Below, in pieces: positions 24,834 to 33,927 of a DNA stretch of 64,000 nt; position 1 is the stretch's first letter; every line of letters begins with the position of its first letter. The position numbers and the translations under genes are program-made. Location: assembly GCF_003026495.1 (NCBI RefSeq), contig NZ_PYMA01000015.1, positions 84,327-148,326 of the forward strand, read 5' to 3'. Origin of the DNA: Photobacterium sanctipauli (lineage in GTDB: Bacteria; Pseudomonadota; Gammaproteobacteria; Enterobacterales; Vibrionaceae). The notes under the pieces are model-generated. The model ran no database searches. It was not told the origin of the DNA and was given only the letters and a program-made list of their open reading frames with translations.

Positions 24834-25149
24834 ATACACACTTTATGAAGATCTCGCCAATGAGGTAGACATTCCTAAGGCAGGCATCACCAGCTGCCCT
24901 GTTTACAAAAGCGAGCGACTGCGAGGCGTTATATTCGGGTTTGCAAGTAATGAGGAAATGACTGAGCATACCGCTTCGGTACCGGCCATTGCGCAGGTAC
25001 TAGAAGGCGAATGTACCTTCACCTTAAATCAAGAACCCAAAACACTAAAGACGGGCGCATGGGTTCATATGGACGCCCACCTACCACACAGCATTATTGC
25101 GAAAACACCGTTGAAGCTCATGTTATATCTTCTACGAGAGCCTAAATAA
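24826..25149 (+). CDS. Small cupin-fold protein
   Basis: A 107-residue single-domain cupin. The first cupin motif is reduced (TEHTASVPAIAQVLEGECTF, with His and Glu), and the second reads GAWVHMDAHLPHSII, with two His residues. The metal ligands are therefore partly conserved, and it may be a metal-dependent sensor, isomerase or dioxygenase-like protein. It has no signal peptide. Its ATG overlaps the methyltransferase stop, which marks a translationally coupled pair. A perfect hairpin lies 19 bp beyond the stop. The closest description is a one-domain cupin of unknown substrate. Confidence 0.8.
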   Translation: MFEYTLYEDLANEVDIPKAGITSCPVYKSERLRGVIFGFASNEEMTEHTASVPAIAQVLEGECTFTLNQEPKTLKTGAWVHMDAHLPHSIIAKTPLKLMLYLLREPK

Positions 25150-25168
25150 CCGCTACATGATAATTCTT

Positions 25169-25194
25169 TCCCAAGCTGAATTGTCAGCTTGGGA
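25169..25194 (+). terminator. Hairpin after the cupin gene
   Basis: Arms tcccaagctga and tcagcttggga form an 11-bp perfect stem with loop attg. No U-run follows, so it may act as a weak terminator or a 3'-end stabiliser for the methyltransferase-cupin mRNA. Confidence 0.5.
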
Positions 25195-25253
25195 CACTCA
25201 CTATAATAACTCTTTAACCGCAGCATTAAACTAGAAACACTATCGCGCTTATT

Positions 25254-26231
25254 TTATTCTATTCGCATTAAGTCCAATGGCTTAAATTGATGAGTATAAC
25301 TAGACCACATTGACCATATTCCTAAGTTGTAGCCATATACAAGTGTTACATTTACTACTTGCTTACTTGTCGAGTGATGATAATTACTGATCACAATTTC
25401 ACCTAACTCTTGGGCCACAATGACATCATCAACATTATTGCTATTCAAAACTGCCTGTATATTCACATAGGTTGTGGTTTTACTTCTACCATCAACCCCA
25501 TGGAAGTTATACTCACCAACAGTTACATTTGAATCATTAACATTCTTAAGTTCTTTGAGCTTTTTGCTAACAGCAACCAATTCGGAATAATCATTATTTA
25601 CATTTGATTTTGCTATAAAATATGGTGCAACAAGCGACACTAAAAGTATACATCCTACTATGTATAAGTGAGGTTTCCAAACAGCACCTGTTACTGGGTG
25701 ACTAGAAGCCTCCTTAACAACATATGTCCCTACAAGCAAATCATGCAATGTTTGCCGGGTAGATCTATTGAAAAGAAATAGATATGCAATTGATATCAAC
25801 CCACCAAAAATTAAAACGGACAGTGGATACATTAATAACCCAAACTGACCTTGATAATTCAAAGAGGTACCATTCAAATAAAACGGCATTGAAAAAACAA
25901 CATTCCTTATAAAGGATCGAACCGGAGTGATTGGTTCATTATGTTCATCAACTACTCGTATCTTAAGTAATTTTTTTCCTAAGGTTTGCCCTTTATAAAG
26001 ATTACTGTTCATTATTCCAAAATAAGTAATTGAAATAACAAATCCGATTAATCTTGCCCAATCCCCCATATTAACAAGTGTTTCTTCGAATAAAGCACCA
26101 ATGAAATAACCTACAGAGCCAAGGATTAAACCATCAACAAACAAAGCAACTATACGTTGCCAAAACACAGCAGTGCACTTTTCTTCAACCTTTTCCATAG
26201 TAGTATTCATTCCTTTTATCGTCTCATTCAT
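25254..26231 (-). CDS. RDD-family membrane protein
   Basis: The 325-residue protein has an N-terminal RDD domain. The characteristic Arg and Asp residues lie in FWQRIVALFVDGLILG, and the internal GQTLGKKLLKIRVVDEHNEPITPVRSFIRN is the family's best-conserved block. TRQTLHDLLVGTYVV closes the domain. Four to five transmembrane helices are predicted, followed by a soluble C-terminal region of about 120 residues after a last helix (YIVGCILLVSLVAPYFI). RDD proteins are poorly characterised, and some have been linked to Na+/H+ exchange. The C-terminal region matches nothing recognised. The surrounding DNA is AT-rich. Confidence 0.85.
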   Translation of the reverse strand: MNETIKGMNTTMEKVEEKCTAVFWQRIVALFVDGLILGSVGYFIGALFEETLVNMGDWARLIGFVISITYFGIMNSNLYKGQTLGKKLLKIRVVDEHNEPITPVRSFIRNVVFSMPFYLNGTSLNYQGQFGLLMYPLSVLIFGGLISIAYLFLFNRSTRQTLHDLLVGTYVVKEASSHPVTGAVWKPHLYIVGCILLVSLVAPYFIAKSNVNNDYSELVAVSKKLKELKNVNDSNVTVGEYNFHGVDGRSKTTTYVNIQAVLNSNNVDDVIVAQELGEIVISNYHHSTSKQVVNVTLVYGYNLGIWSMWSSYTHQFKPLDLMRIE

Positions 26232-26779
26232 ACGCTAGCCACAATCAATTCTCGTATATAACTTCATTAAATCAAATGTTTATTTACAAGTAGAAGAAAA
26301 ATAATGACAGCCTTCAAATAATTGTCACTCCTCCAAAAAAAAAATCTACTTCACAAATTTTGTGCTGAGCCTTAAACATGACTTTTCAGCCTTGATAAAT
26401 ACAATCATCAATTACCGACCAACACAGTGACATAATTAGCGTTTAGAAATGCTTGATTCCTCTTACTGATGATAACAAAGCCCGTATTGAGCCAGAGATT
26501 TCCTGGTCAACCAAAACGAGCAAGTACAAACCGTCAATGAGGAGTATCCAAATGGCTTCACCCCCAACTTACTGGCTAATCAACTACTTGACTCGTCGTG
26601 GTATACATTTCCATGGATGAGGCCATTATTACTGGATCGTACTGCGGTATCGTAGAAGTCGATTTTATACTCCAACAACCATTAGCTATAACGATATTGG
26701 TGACTATCAGGTGACATTTAGCGAAAAATCCTAAAAGCGTTTTCTTGTGAGAATTACCTCAAATTGTTTGTTGACTACA
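26232..26779. other. Gene-poor AT-rich gap
   Basis: No gene with a ribosome-binding site and conserved protein features was found. Short open stretches around 26450-26735 read in several frames (for example one ending YNDIGDYQVTFSEKS) and could be the decayed remains of a gene, but no family could be recognised. Confidence 0.3.
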
Positions 26780-26812
26780 TTTTGTAAAGCCCTCTAATAG
26801 GGCTTTACAAAA
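26780..26812 (-). terminator. Rho-independent terminator after the 26828 gene
   Basis: Arms ttttgtaaagccct and agggctttacaaaa form a 14-bp perfect stem with loop ctaat. The A/T-rich stem base gives a U-run to minus-strand transcripts. Confidence 0.85.
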
Positions 26813-26827
26813 CGACAACTATATGCT

Positions 26828-27367
26828 TTATCTTCGCCCATTACGTTCTAATACTTTCAACAAGTTATTTACTGGTTTTGAATCATGCATTTCAAAGCTT
26901 CTTTCAGTAGGGTTCTCGCTGTGATAAATTTTAAAACGACTTCGCTTCATCACAGCCTTTATAGCTGCAACTCCATCACGGTTAGCTTTGGCAACGATTT
27001 TAAAGTCTTGATCAGATATCCTTAAACCACCATCACCATTGAATGGCTTAAATATATTGGAGCATGGTACACGAGTGCTGCCTTTCCAGTTAACATCAAT
27101 AGCGCAGCTAGGTGTTTTTTTAGATTTTGGAATAACATTTGGTGTCTCTACTAAATATACTTGTTCACCTTGATTAGGAGTTTTTCTATAAAAAATAAGA
27201 TACTTAGCATCATTTGTTTCAGCATATGAGTGGGCAAATATAGTCTGTCCTTGAGTAAAAACTGCATGAATCGACTGAGAAAAAGAAGGTAACATATCTG
27301 GAGCTATTTTTAGTGAAAACGCAGGGAAAGAAAAGAGCATTAATATAAAGGCGACTAGTTTAGTCAT
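26828..27367 (-). CDS. Exported hypothetical protein
   Basis: A 179-residue protein with a clear Sec signal peptide (MTKLVAFILMLFSFPAFS, cleavage near residue 19), so it is periplasmic or secreted. The mature part contains two cysteines spaced for a disulphide (TPSCAIDVNWKGSTRVPCSN, about residues 92-109) and a basic C-terminus (KAVMKRSRFKIY, LKVLERNGRR). No family was recognised. It is a single gene with its own terminator, in an AT-rich stretch. Codon use is AT-biased like its surroundings, which fits accessory DNA. Confidence 0.65.
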   Translation of the reverse strand: MTKLVAFILMLFSFPAFSLKIAPDMLPSFSQSIHAVFTQGQTIFAHSYAETNDAKYLIFYRKTPNQGEQVYLVETPNVIPKSKKTPSCAIDVNWKGSTRVPCSNIFKPFNGDGGLRISDQDFKIVAKANRDGVAAIKAVMKRSRFKIYHSENPTERSFEMHDSKPVNNLLKVLERNGRR

Positions 27368-27804
27368 AACTTATCCTCGTAAAAATTAAATTCTTGTTAG
27401 CATTTCATGCTAACCACACAAGAACCAAGTCATATAAAGTATCATTCATTAGATGCATAACGTATTAAGCAAAAAGTCAGCCAAAACCAAAAAAACATTT
27501 AAATCAAATACTTGAAGCTGAAGCTAAAAAGTCACCAAATAAAAACGTATAATAAGAATACAGTTAAAGCATAGATAAATATAAAACTTAATAGCGAAAA
27601 AGCTTACTTATCAAAAACCTAGTAAGAATAATGTAAAAACATTGTAAGATATTAATTGTAAAAAAACTGACAGTACAATTGATTAATGTTATTAACAGTT
27701 TAGCCGATTAAAAATTCACTTATAAATGGACTATTAGTTCATAGAACAAAGCTCCCCAAAGAGACCATTGAGCATCTTTTCAACATGTCGCACAAAGAGC
27801 TTTT
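27368..27804. other. AT-rich intergenic region without a recognisable gene
   Basis: 437 bp of strongly AT-rich sequence between the exported protein and the acetyltransferase gene. It should contain the promoter of the 26828 gene. No further gene, repeat or structured RNA was recognised. Confidence 0.4.
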
Positions 27805-28236
27805 TCATTTCAGTCGAAGACTCATAACACTTTGATTTGTTTGAGTGTCAATCTCAACTAAAGTCCAACCGATTGAAAAATAGAGTGCAGGTACATTGGT
27901 ATATACATATAAATGACTCTGTTCTTTATCAGGCACATTTTTAGTACCTATCTTGATGAGCTCTCTCGCAATCCCCCTTCTTCGCCATGCAGGGATAACA
28001 CTTAATGCATTTATCCATATAACTTTATTTTCTATATTTGGCTCTTTAAAGCGGGTAAACGCCAGCGCACCGATAACCTTACCATCGGCTAACGCGACTA
28101 TTACCGGAGGTAACCCAGAAAAATTAGAGTAAGTATCATCAAGGTTAAAACCATTCCACTCAGCTTGAAATATAAGATTAACCTCTCGCCACTGGTCAGA
28201 GCCCAGATCACAAGGTTGGTATATAACCTTCGTCAT
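27805..28236 (-). CDS. GNAT-family N-acetyltransferase
   Basis: A 143-residue GNAT protein. The acetyl-CoA-binding motif A is visible as NALSVIPAWRRRGIAREL (about residues 72-89), with the Q/RxxGxG/A loop. It is preceded by the strand KVIGALAFTRF and followed by HLYVYTNVPALYFSIGW, where the Tyr can act as general acid. The substrate is unknown; small stand-alone GNATs act on aminoglycosides, polyamines, peptides or amino acids. It is a single gene in the AT-rich region and ends close to a non-coding stretch. Confidence 0.85.
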   Translation of the reverse strand: MTKVIYQPCDLGSDQWREVNLIFQAEWNGFNLDDTYSNFSGLPPVIVALADGKVIGALAFTRFKEPNIENKVIWINALSVIPAWRRRGIARELIKIGTKNVPDKEQSHLYVYTNVPALYFSIGWTLVEIDTQTNQSVMSLRLK

Positions 28237-28736
28237 TTATTAAATTTCTCCTTCCTACCATTAGGCATCCCTTAAAAAAATAATTTAAATATCGCCTAAA
28301 ATTCTAGCCATTAATTTGGAAAATCTCATCCTATTTTAAACCTTAACAACTAATTTCTCTCATAGACTAAACAAGGCGTATCAACTTCCAGCAAGTTTTA
28401 TCATGTCAATTTTTAATGAACAATATGTAACGCAATCACTAATACCATATGATAACAATAAAATAGTCTTAATAAATCAGAATGATAGCCTATCACTACG
28501 TGTTCGACCTGAAACACCATGTTAACAACCACTCTTCCAGAAAACTTACTGTCATTGACCATTAGAGAAAATGAGTAGTTATTTTAGTCCAACTAATTGC
28601 TTATTAAAGATAAATGTAAGGAAATATAAATACACTTTCCTCTGCCAACGGATAATAATACAGGCACTTTTCCCCATTGTTTTTGTTTTGTATGCTGACA
28701 ATATTACGTGTTACATCATCTGCAGTAAGGAAATAT
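28237..28736. other. AT-rich intergenic region
   Basis: 500 bp without a convincing gene. It contains the acetyltransferase promoter region and the ribosome-binding site (AAGGA) of the small gene at 28737. No structured element was recognised. Confidence 0.35.
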
Positions 28737-29018
28737 ATGAGATGGGAACGAGATGAAAAGAGGGTTGTTAAAAGGTTTGATAAGGCAATAGAAAAGACTG
28801 GATATTTATCTCTGTGCTCAATAATCGAAAGCCAGTATTATTTTCCACGAACCTATCCGCTTGAATTAATTAAACAACCAGAGCGTATAGAAGTAAACCG
28901 ATCCTATCGCCCTTTACAACCGCAACAATACAAAATTGCAAATTACCGACGCCAGCACGACTGTAACTTGATCACAGTCCCCTCTTTACATTTACTTGCT
29001 CGGCAAAGTCACTATTGA
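28737..29018 (+). CDS. Small hypothetical basic protein
   Basis: A 93-residue reading frame starting MRWERDEKRVVKRFDKAI, with AAGGA at a normal distance upstream of the ATG. It has no signal peptide or membrane segment. The N-terminal half is rich in Lys/Arg/Glu and probably helical; the C-terminal half has several Tyr/Pro/Gln residues (SYRPLQPQQYKIANYRRQ). No family was recognised. The good ribosome-binding site argues for a real gene; the AT-rich setting and absence of homology signals argue for caution. Confidence 0.45.
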   Translation: MRWERDEKRVVKRFDKAIEKTGYLSLCSIIESQYYFPRTYPLELIKQPERIEVNRSYRPLQPQQYKIANYRRQHDCNLITVPSLHLLARQSHY

Positions 29019-29129
29019 GATAACAGACGTTAACTACAGAGTTGGCCATTTAAATTGATAAATCTTATTTTGACGCTTCAAGTAGTTTCACTTGAAGCTG
29101 TCATATAATTTTCAGTTAGAAAGGGCTTA

Positions 29130-29483
29130 TTACCCCGCACGGCTACCATTTGGGATTGGGGTTTCTGGCATTGCCAAGCAAGGTGTCAGTTTATCTGCAT
29201 AGCCAATATCAAATAGCATGCCTTGGGATACCTCACCCGCCATTTTCTGCTCAGGTAAGTTCACCACAAATAGCGCCTGCTTACCTTCAATTTCATAGGG
29301 GTTTTCACGCTCTTGCTTAATGCCAGCGAGGATTGAGCGTTCATGATCCCCAAAGTCCACAGTGAGCTTCATCAGCTTTTTTGACTTTGCCACTTCTGCT
29401 ACTGAAGTGATTGTCCCAACTCGAATATCTAGCTTTTCGAAATCATCAAAAGTGATCAGTTCTTTAATCGGTGCTGGTTGCAT
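29130..29483 (-). CDS. tRNA-binding-domain (CsaA/YgjH-type) protein
   Basis: A 117-residue OB-fold protein of the EMAP-II-like tRNA-binding family. Diagnostic residues are FEKLDIRVGTITSVAEV (about residues 14-30), the strand LMKLTVDFGDHERSILAGI, and the end block GMLFDIGYAD with PETPIPNGSRAG. The length matches E. coli YgjH (110), a dimeric tRNA-binding protein, and Bacillus CsaA, which is also described as an export-linked chaperone. The physiological role is unclear in both. It is a single gene between the AT-rich region and the ABC export operon. Confidence 0.9.
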   Translation of the reverse strand: MQPAPIKELITFDDFEKLDIRVGTITSVAEVAKSKKLMKLTVDFGDHERSILAGIKQERENPYEIEGKQALFVVNLPEQKMAGEVSQGMLFDIGYADKLTPCLAMPETPIPNGSRAG

Positions 29484-29567
29484 TGCACTCTCCTTTTTTT
29501 AAACCACAAGACTGTTTCTCGCAAATACTTGCTACTTATTACTACAGGATATCAGATACTTATCTAG

Positions 29568-30761
29568 CTAAAAACTCCACCTAACCTGTCCAAATACAAG
29601 GGTGCTGGCAGTGTCACCAAACAAGCTATCGCGACTGCCGTCAAAGCGTTGGATAACACCTAACAGTTGCCAATCATCTGCTAGCGAGTAGCTATTGCTG
29701 GCCCCAACGAAGAATGAGCCATCGTCATAATATGTGGCTGACAAGGTTAAGCGGCTCAGTGGCGAGATATCAAAACTGGCATCAGCATACCCCGTCCAGT
29801 TGGTGAAACTTAGCGTTCTTGCCGATAGGGGTAAATTTAAGAAGGCGACGGCATTGGCTGGATCCTGTGGGTTTGAAATATGCAGCACCGATGCCCTCGC
29901 CATCAAGTTACGGCGACCGCCAAAGCTATAATCAACCTCCACGGTGGCGACGCTACTTGCTTCTAGAGGCTCGCCTTGCCAAGTGTCTTCCGTCGGCTCA
30001 AACCAACTCCACTCACCGCGCACACCCGCCCCTTTGATATCGCCAGCAAAGCCAACGCCGATAATATGATCCAGCCGTGCCTTCCCCAGTAGCAGTTGAT
30101 AGTCCCAACCTTGATGGTTGAACAAGTAACGCCCTGCATAACTGGTTAAATCGCTATCTGAGTTTGGGTTGAAAACCACGTCTAAGCTGCTGGCAAAGCC
30201 TAGTTTGCGGCTGACCATTACCGCATCGCTACCGGAGCGCTCTTCGTAGTCAAAGTCGTAGATGGAATAAGAATTGAAGATGTCATTAGGGTTCCACAAG
30301 GTCGACATCGCCCAGTTAATCCGAAAACGACCACCACGAAGTTGCCAATCGTCTTTTTGCCAATCCAAATACAAGCGGTCAAACTGGGTATTGCCTACCA
30401 CCCCTTTTTTATCTAGCCAGTTTTTAGAAAGGTCCATATAGCCAGTGTCTATGGCAATAAGATCACCGTAACCCGGTGTTTCTGCTGTATCGCCAAACAG
30501 TAGCCGGTTACGCATGCCTGCATTAAAACGAAGGTGATCATTGAAGCGATATTCGAAGTTGAAGCGTTGGTGGATCAGGTGATCCAGCCCATTGCTTTGC
30601 TCATCAGGCAACACGGCTGTCGCCATGTACTTCACATAACCGTTAAGATCCCAAGCTTTCTCTGGTGCTAGTCCTGGGATTTCGGCTGCTGCCACGGACG
30701 AGAAAGACCCTACTTGAAGCGCAACCGACAATGCAGCAATGCCTAGCCCAGCTCGCGTCAT
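29568..30761 (-). CDS. Outer-membrane beta-barrel protein of the Lol-like export operon
   Basis: A 397-residue protein with a signal peptide (MTRAGLGIAALSV..., cleavage near VAAA, residue 26). It has many alternating amphipathic strands and ends in an aromatic C-terminal residue (VRWSF), the classic signal for BAM-assembled barrels. The block GRFRINWAMSTLWNPNDIF followed by DYEERSGSDAV resembles a porin-like family usually found next to LolA-like proteins or FtsX-type permeases. It is the last gene of a five-gene operon and overlaps the ATPase gene by four bases. In this setting it is probably the outer-membrane receptor or exit for whatever the ABC system and periplasmic LolA-like protein move. 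Confidence 0.78.
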   Translation of the reverse strand: MTRAGLGIAALSVALQVGSFSSVAAAEIPGLAPEKAWDLNGYVKYMATAVLPDEQSNGLDHLIHQRFNFEYRFNDHLRFNAGMRNRLLFGDTAETPGYGDLIAIDTGYMDLSKNWLDKKGVVGNTQFDRLYLDWQKDDWQLRGGRFRINWAMSTLWNPNDIFNSYSIYDFDYEERSGSDAVMVSRKLGFASSLDVVFNPNSDSDLTSYAGRYLFNHQGWDYQLLLGKARLDHIIGVGFAGDIKGAGVRGEWSWFEPTEDTWQGEPLEASSVATVEVDYSFGGRRNLMARASVLHISNPQDPANAVAFLNLPLSARTLSFTNWTGYADASFDISPLSRLTLSATYYDDGSFFVGASNSYSLADDWQLLGVIQRFDGSRDSLFGDTASTLVFGQVRWSF

Positions 30762-31441
30762 TGGCGACGATCCTCTTTCAACTGCCCATCTTCAAACACG
30801 ATCACTCGCTTGGCACGCTTGATCACCCTGGGATCATGGGTGGAAAAGATAAAGGTCGTCCCCTCTTTCTCATTGAGTTGCTGCATGATATCAAGCAGCT
30901 CGGCAGTACTGTTGGCATCAAGATTAGCGGTGGGTTCATCGGCCATCACAAAGCGGGGGCGCGGTGCGAGCGCACGGGCTACCGCAACACGCTGCTGCTG
31001 GCCACCAGAGAGTTTAGCTGGTCGTTTGTGCTTTTGACTTTCCAATCCCACTTCATCAAGCAAATCACTGGCCCGCTGCCGACATGTTGCTTCATCATGG
31101 CCTTGCAACTGCATGACAAATTCGACGTTCTCTAAAGCCGTTAGTACCGGCAACAAGCTGTAATCTTGAAAGATGAATCCGATGTGATCGCGGCGAAAGG
31201 CAATCAAGGATTTCTCGTCCAATGTGCAAATATCACAGTCATCAATCTGCACCGAGCCCGATGTTGGCTTATCGATCCCGCCTACCATATTTAGCAAGGT
31301 CGTTTTTCCCGATCCAGAAGGCCCCATCACGGCCACAAACTCCCCTTGCTCAATGGTCAAATCCAAATCTTTCACAGCATGAACAGGAAAATCACTCTCT
31401 GGGTTATAGGTTTTTCTTAATTGGTTAATTTGAATCGTCAT
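30758..31441 (-). CDS. LolD/MacB-type ABC transporter ATPase
   Basis: A 227-residue ABC ATPase with Walker A GPSGSGKTTLL (about residues 38-48), signature LSGGQQQRVAVARALA, Walker B FVMADEPTANLD with the catalytic Glu, and switch His in STHDPRVI. The size and the sequence around the Q-loop (FIFQDYSLLPVLTALENV) are those of the LolD/MacB/FtsE group, which work with FtsX-type permeases rather than conventional importers. It lies directly after two such permease genes, so it drives a heterodimeric mechanotransducing exporter. It overlaps the outer-membrane protein gene. Confidence 0.9.
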   Translation of the reverse strand: MTIQINQLRKTYNPESDFPVHAVKDLDLTIEQGEFVAVMGPSGSGKTTLLNMVGGIDKPTSGSVQIDDCDICTLDEKSLIAFRRDHIGFIFQDYSLLPVLTALENVEFVMQLQGHDEATCRQRASDLLDEVGLESQKHKRPAKLSGGQQQRVAVARALAPRPRFVMADEPTANLDANSTAELLDIMQQLNEKEGTTFIFSTHDPRVIKRAKRVIVFEDGQLKEDRRQ

Positions 31442-31464
31442 CGCCGCCTCTATTTAAGAAATAG

Positions 31465-32682
31465 TTAGTGCTTTTCCGCCATGGCTTCTGCCGGGTGTTG
31501 TTTCAGGATTTGCCTTGCCGGATAGAGCGCCGCAAGCATGCTCGCGACGACCACAGTGACAAATATCATCAGGTATTCATTAGCCGAAACTCTTGGGTAG
31601 AGAATCGTATCAACACCAAAAGCGCCCAGTCCCTCTGCCATCAAGCCGAGGGATATACCGGTGTTGCCCAACACAGCAATGGTAACCATGCTGACAATCA
31701 GCCCCAGCACAGCACCGGTTATTCCCAATAAAGCGGTTTCCAACAGGATCAAAGTAAAAATCCGGTGCTTCTGCATACCGACGGCCATCAATACCCCAAA
31801 TTCTCGGGTACGCTCAAACACCGACATCAGCATGATATTGACGATGCCAAAACCCATCGCCAATACGAAAATGCCTAGCATAATGGCGTTACTGGTCCCC
31901 TGCTGATTGATGATCGACGCCAGCATAGGTTGAACAACTTTCCAATCGCGCGCTGTATTGTCTGACGATATCGCTGCCTGAAGGTGTTTAGCCGTTTGTG
32001 CTGCGGCATCATCACTCTCGAGCAATATCGCAATTTCATGGGCGCCTTCAATGCCCGCCAACGCCATTAAATCACCACGCCGAACATAGACATTACTATC
32101 ATCGAAACTGGTTGACGGGGTTTTGAAAATACCGCGAACCCGAAATACTGCGCCACTAACATCACCATTTGCATCGGTGAACGTCAGCACCACTTTAGAG
32201 CCTACTCTAAGCTTTAACCGACCAGCCGTTTTTTCAGAGACCAATACCGGATTGCGGCCTTGTTCATCGAGCCATTCGCCTTGTTGGATACTGCTAGCTA
32301 TGGGGGCCACACTGGCTTCGCCATTAATATCAATCCCATTCATTCGTACACCACGGGTGCTTCGAGCAGAGGCTATCATGCCATCGGCAATAAACCGGGA
32401 AGAGCTGCCCTTCAGATTGGGAAGTTGCTTAATGGCTGCTTCTATCTCAGGTAAGTCGACAACGGTGTTTTTGATATCAGGATCGTCAAGGTAGGCTTGA
32501 TGGTGAATTTGAATATGGCTGGTTTGCCAAGCAATCGCGTTTTGGATCATGTTGCCATACAGCCCAGAGATAAAACCGATGATCCCCACCACCCCGAATA
32601 GGCCGAAGACCATGGCCCCAAGCATAATCCCGGTGCGTAATTTGTTGCGCCATAAGTTACGCCACGCCAGTTTAATCAGCAT
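31465..32682 (-). CDS. FtsX/LolC-type ABC permease (second of pair)
   Basis: A 405-residue membrane protein with the four-helix MacB/LolC topology. One helix follows MLIKLAWRNLWRNKLRT, a large periplasmic domain of about 230 residues (about 40-270) follows, and three C-terminal helices include the FtsX block FERTREFGVLMAVGMQKHRIF. It opens with the same MLIKLAWRNLWR sequence as its neighbour, so the two are diverged duplicates forming a heterodimer. Such permeases extract lipoproteins or lipids from the inner membrane or act as mechanotransducers; they do not form a channel. The cargo is unknown. It overlaps the upstream permease by 11 bases. Confidence 0.88.
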   Translation of the reverse strand: MLIKLAWRNLWRNKLRTGIMLGAMVFGLFGVVGIIGFISGLYGNMIQNAIAWQTSHIQIHHQAYLDDPDIKNTVVDLPEIEAAIKQLPNLKGSSSRFIADGMIASARSTRGVRMNGIDINGEASVAPIASSIQQGEWLDEQGRNPVLVSEKTAGRLKLRVGSKVVLTFTDANGDVSGAVFRVRGIFKTPSTSFDDSNVYVRRGDLMALAGIEGAHEIAILLESDDAAAQTAKHLQAAISSDNTARDWKVVQPMLASIINQQGTSNAIMLGIFVLAMGFGIVNIMLMSVFERTREFGVLMAVGMQKHRIFTLILLETALLGITGAVLGLIVSMVTIAVLGNTGISLGLMAEGLGAFGVDTILYPRVSANEYLMIFVTVVVASMLAALYPARQILKQHPAEAMAEKH

Positions 32683-33901
32683 GTGTCCCTCCCTTTAGCG
32701 CACCGACCAATTCAAGGCGCTGTATTCGCCACATTGGGTACAGCAGGCAAACCACCAGCAATGCCAGTACTATCATCACTTGGTTCACCATTAACTGTGG
32801 GTCGAGTGCGATTGGCAAGATAGGCTCCCAGCCCATCTCGATGATCATTTCCGCCGTCTCCCCCGTGAGCTCTATCGGGTTGGCATAGAACCAAAGCAAG
32901 AATGGCAAGGTGATAATAAAGCCTAGCGCAACACCAAGCACACCTATCAAGGAAGACTCAATAGCGACCAAGGCCAGCAACTTGCGCCGTAACATGCCCG
33001 TTGCCAGCATCACGCCAAATTCACGCTGGCGCTCAAGGGTCATCATCAGCAAGGTGGCAAACACACCAAAGCCGACGATACCGTAGAGCAAGTACATGAT
33101 GACGATCCCCCCGGCCTTATCCATCAACATTTGCTGCGCCATTTCCGGCGAGAGATCTTGCCAATCGCGCACCAGGGCTTTGCCATGGTAAGCCGCCTCC
33201 AGTTCGTTGAGTGTGTTAGGCAGCTGGCTGAGATCATGGGTATCCATTACCCACGCCGTGACCTGATCGCCTGTGCTATACAAGCTTTGTGCTAATTGAA
33301 TGGGCAAGTAAACCAGCTGGTTGTCCAACTGCGACACCGGAAAATCCAGTATGCCCTTCACGGTATATAGTCCCGCCGCCGTTTGCCCACGGTAACCTTG
33401 GCCATAGAGCACCAGCTCATCACCGACAGTAATATCAAAATACCGCGCCAGCCCTTCGCCTATGAGCACCTGCTCGTCAGTCGCCGCTAAAAACTCCCCT
33501 GTGATGAGTTTGCCTGAAATACTTGAGTATTCATCCTCAAGCTCGGGATCAACCCCCAATACCATCACCCCTTTGGATTTGTCACCATGGGCACCAAGGG
33601 CAAAAGACTCAATACGCGGCAATACCCGCTCGATATTGGGGTTGCCATACATTGCCTCGGTGAAGTCCGGCGTCATCGGCAGCAGATCATCAATACTCTG
33701 ACTTTCACTGAATTCTGGGTGTTGCAACTGAACTAACCCAGTATAAAACCGTGCCGCATTTTCAATGTTATTGGCATAGGTGCCCTCTTGCAGACTTCGC
33801 ATAAACAACGATAACGCCAAAGCCAGCGCCAGGGCGGAAGCCGTCAGCAAGGTTCGCCGTTTCTGCCGCCACAGGTTGCGCCACGCCAGTTTAATCAACA
33901 T
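32672..33901 (-). CDS. FtsX/LolC-type ABC permease (first of pair)
   Basis: A 409-residue protein with the same architecture as its partner: N-terminal helix after MLIKLAWRNLWRQKRRTLL, a periplasmic domain at about residues 45-275, then three helices with the conserved LERQREFGVMLATGMLRRKL block that contacts the ATPase. The sequence similarity to the next gene is clear at the N-terminus and the FtsX block, and weak in the periplasmic domain, as expected for two subunits with different periplasmic roles. It starts 26 bp after the LolA-like gene, within the same operon. Confidence 0.88.
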   Translation of the reverse strand: MLIKLAWRNLWRQKRRTLLTASALALALALSLFMRSLQEGTYANNIENAARFYTGLVQLQHPEFSESQSIDDLLPMTPDFTEAMYGNPNIERVLPRIESFALGAHGDKSKGVMVLGVDPELEDEYSSISGKLITGEFLAATDEQVLIGEGLARYFDITVGDELVLYGQGYRGQTAAGLYTVKGILDFPVSQLDNQLVYLPIQLAQSLYSTGDQVTAWVMDTHDLSQLPNTLNELEAAYHGKALVRDWQDLSPEMAQQMLMDKAGGIVIMYLLYGIVGFGVFATLLMMTLERQREFGVMLATGMLRRKLLALVAIESSLIGVLGVALGFIITLPFLLWFYANPIELTGETAEMIIEMGWEPILPIALDPQLMVNQVMIVLALLVVCLLYPMWRIQRLELVGALKGGTHAD

Positions 33902-33927
33902 AACTCATCCTTGTTTACGACGTTGAA

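Noticed and set aside
26453..26620. Short frame reading LIPLTDDNKARIEPEI as a transposase remnant
   Set aside because: The similarity to transposase starts is too short, and no terminal repeats or catalytic residues were seen.
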